Source: Psychrobacter sp. (GTDB taxonomy: Bacteria; Pseudomonadota; Gammaproteobacteria; Pseudomonadales; Moraxellaceae). From it: a DNA stretch of 5,497 nucleotides. The stretch covers positions 1 to 5,497 of the forward strand of contig JARIEH010000045.1 in the NCBI GenBank assembly GCA_029256865.1, read 5' to 3'. The position numbers were made by a program, and so were the translations under genes. The number at the start of each line of letters is the position of its first letter. Position 1 is the first letter of the stretch. The notes under the pieces were generated by a model, which worked only from the letters and a program-made list of their open reading frames with translations, was not told where the DNA came from and made no database searches. Below, piece by piece: positions 5,494-5,497 of the stretch.

Positions 5494-5497
5494 TTAT

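Noticed and set aside
1..5497. A defence island, phage remnant or novel multi-gene system
   Set aside because: The genes are separately transcribed, mostly housekeeping or membrane functions, with no shared pathway, no mobility genes and no arrays. The two odd genes are divergent neighbours but nothing in their sequence links them.

Overview
The window looks like chromosome from a gammaproteobacterium of the Moraxellaceae, most likely Psychrobacter or a close relative. This rests on the ParE C-terminus, moderate-to-low GC, AT-rich spacers and the overall character of the proteins. No database search was possible, so the genus is an inference. I see no tRNA, rRNA, CRISPR array, insertion sequence, attachment site or phage gene.

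Layout from left to right. (1) 1-228 is the 3' end of parE, the topoisomerase IV ATPase subunit; its start lies outside the window. (2) 366-1028 (+) encodes a small PlsC-like phospholipid acyltransferase with all four family motifs. (3) 1070-1101 is a strong hairpin with A and T tracts that can terminate transcription from both sides. (4) 1127-1795 (-) encodes a short-chain dehydrogenase/reductase (SDR) homologue that keeps its reading frame and expression signals. It has lost a core segment and carries substitutions at the nucleotide-binding loop and at the catalytic Ser and Lys. (5) 1796-2065 is a divergent intergenic region with a plausible promoter for the SDR-like gene, a plausible promoter for the next gene, two unassigned TATAAT boxes and an inverted repeat. 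(6) 2066-3529 (+) encodes a 487-residue soluble protein that I do not recognise. (7) 3572-3599 is a second bidirectional terminator between convergent genes. (8) 3627-5336 (-) encodes a large inner-membrane protein built from five copies of a unit of about 91 residues, followed by a MscS-like glycine-rich helix and a Thr/Asp-rich cytoplasmic tail. (9) 5337-5497 is its upstream region, AT-rich with two small palindromes.

The genes do not form an operon. Each has its own start signals, and the two convergent pairs share bidirectional terminators. The products (DNA topology, phospholipid acylation, a probable pseudoenzyme, an orphan protein, a probable osmotic or mechanosensitive channel) suggest no common pathway, and I see no convincing new multi-gene system. 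The items most worth a second look are the SDR-like gene stripped of its catalytic features, the unrecognised 487-residue protein with its unusual upstream region, and the very regular internal repeat of the membrane protein.
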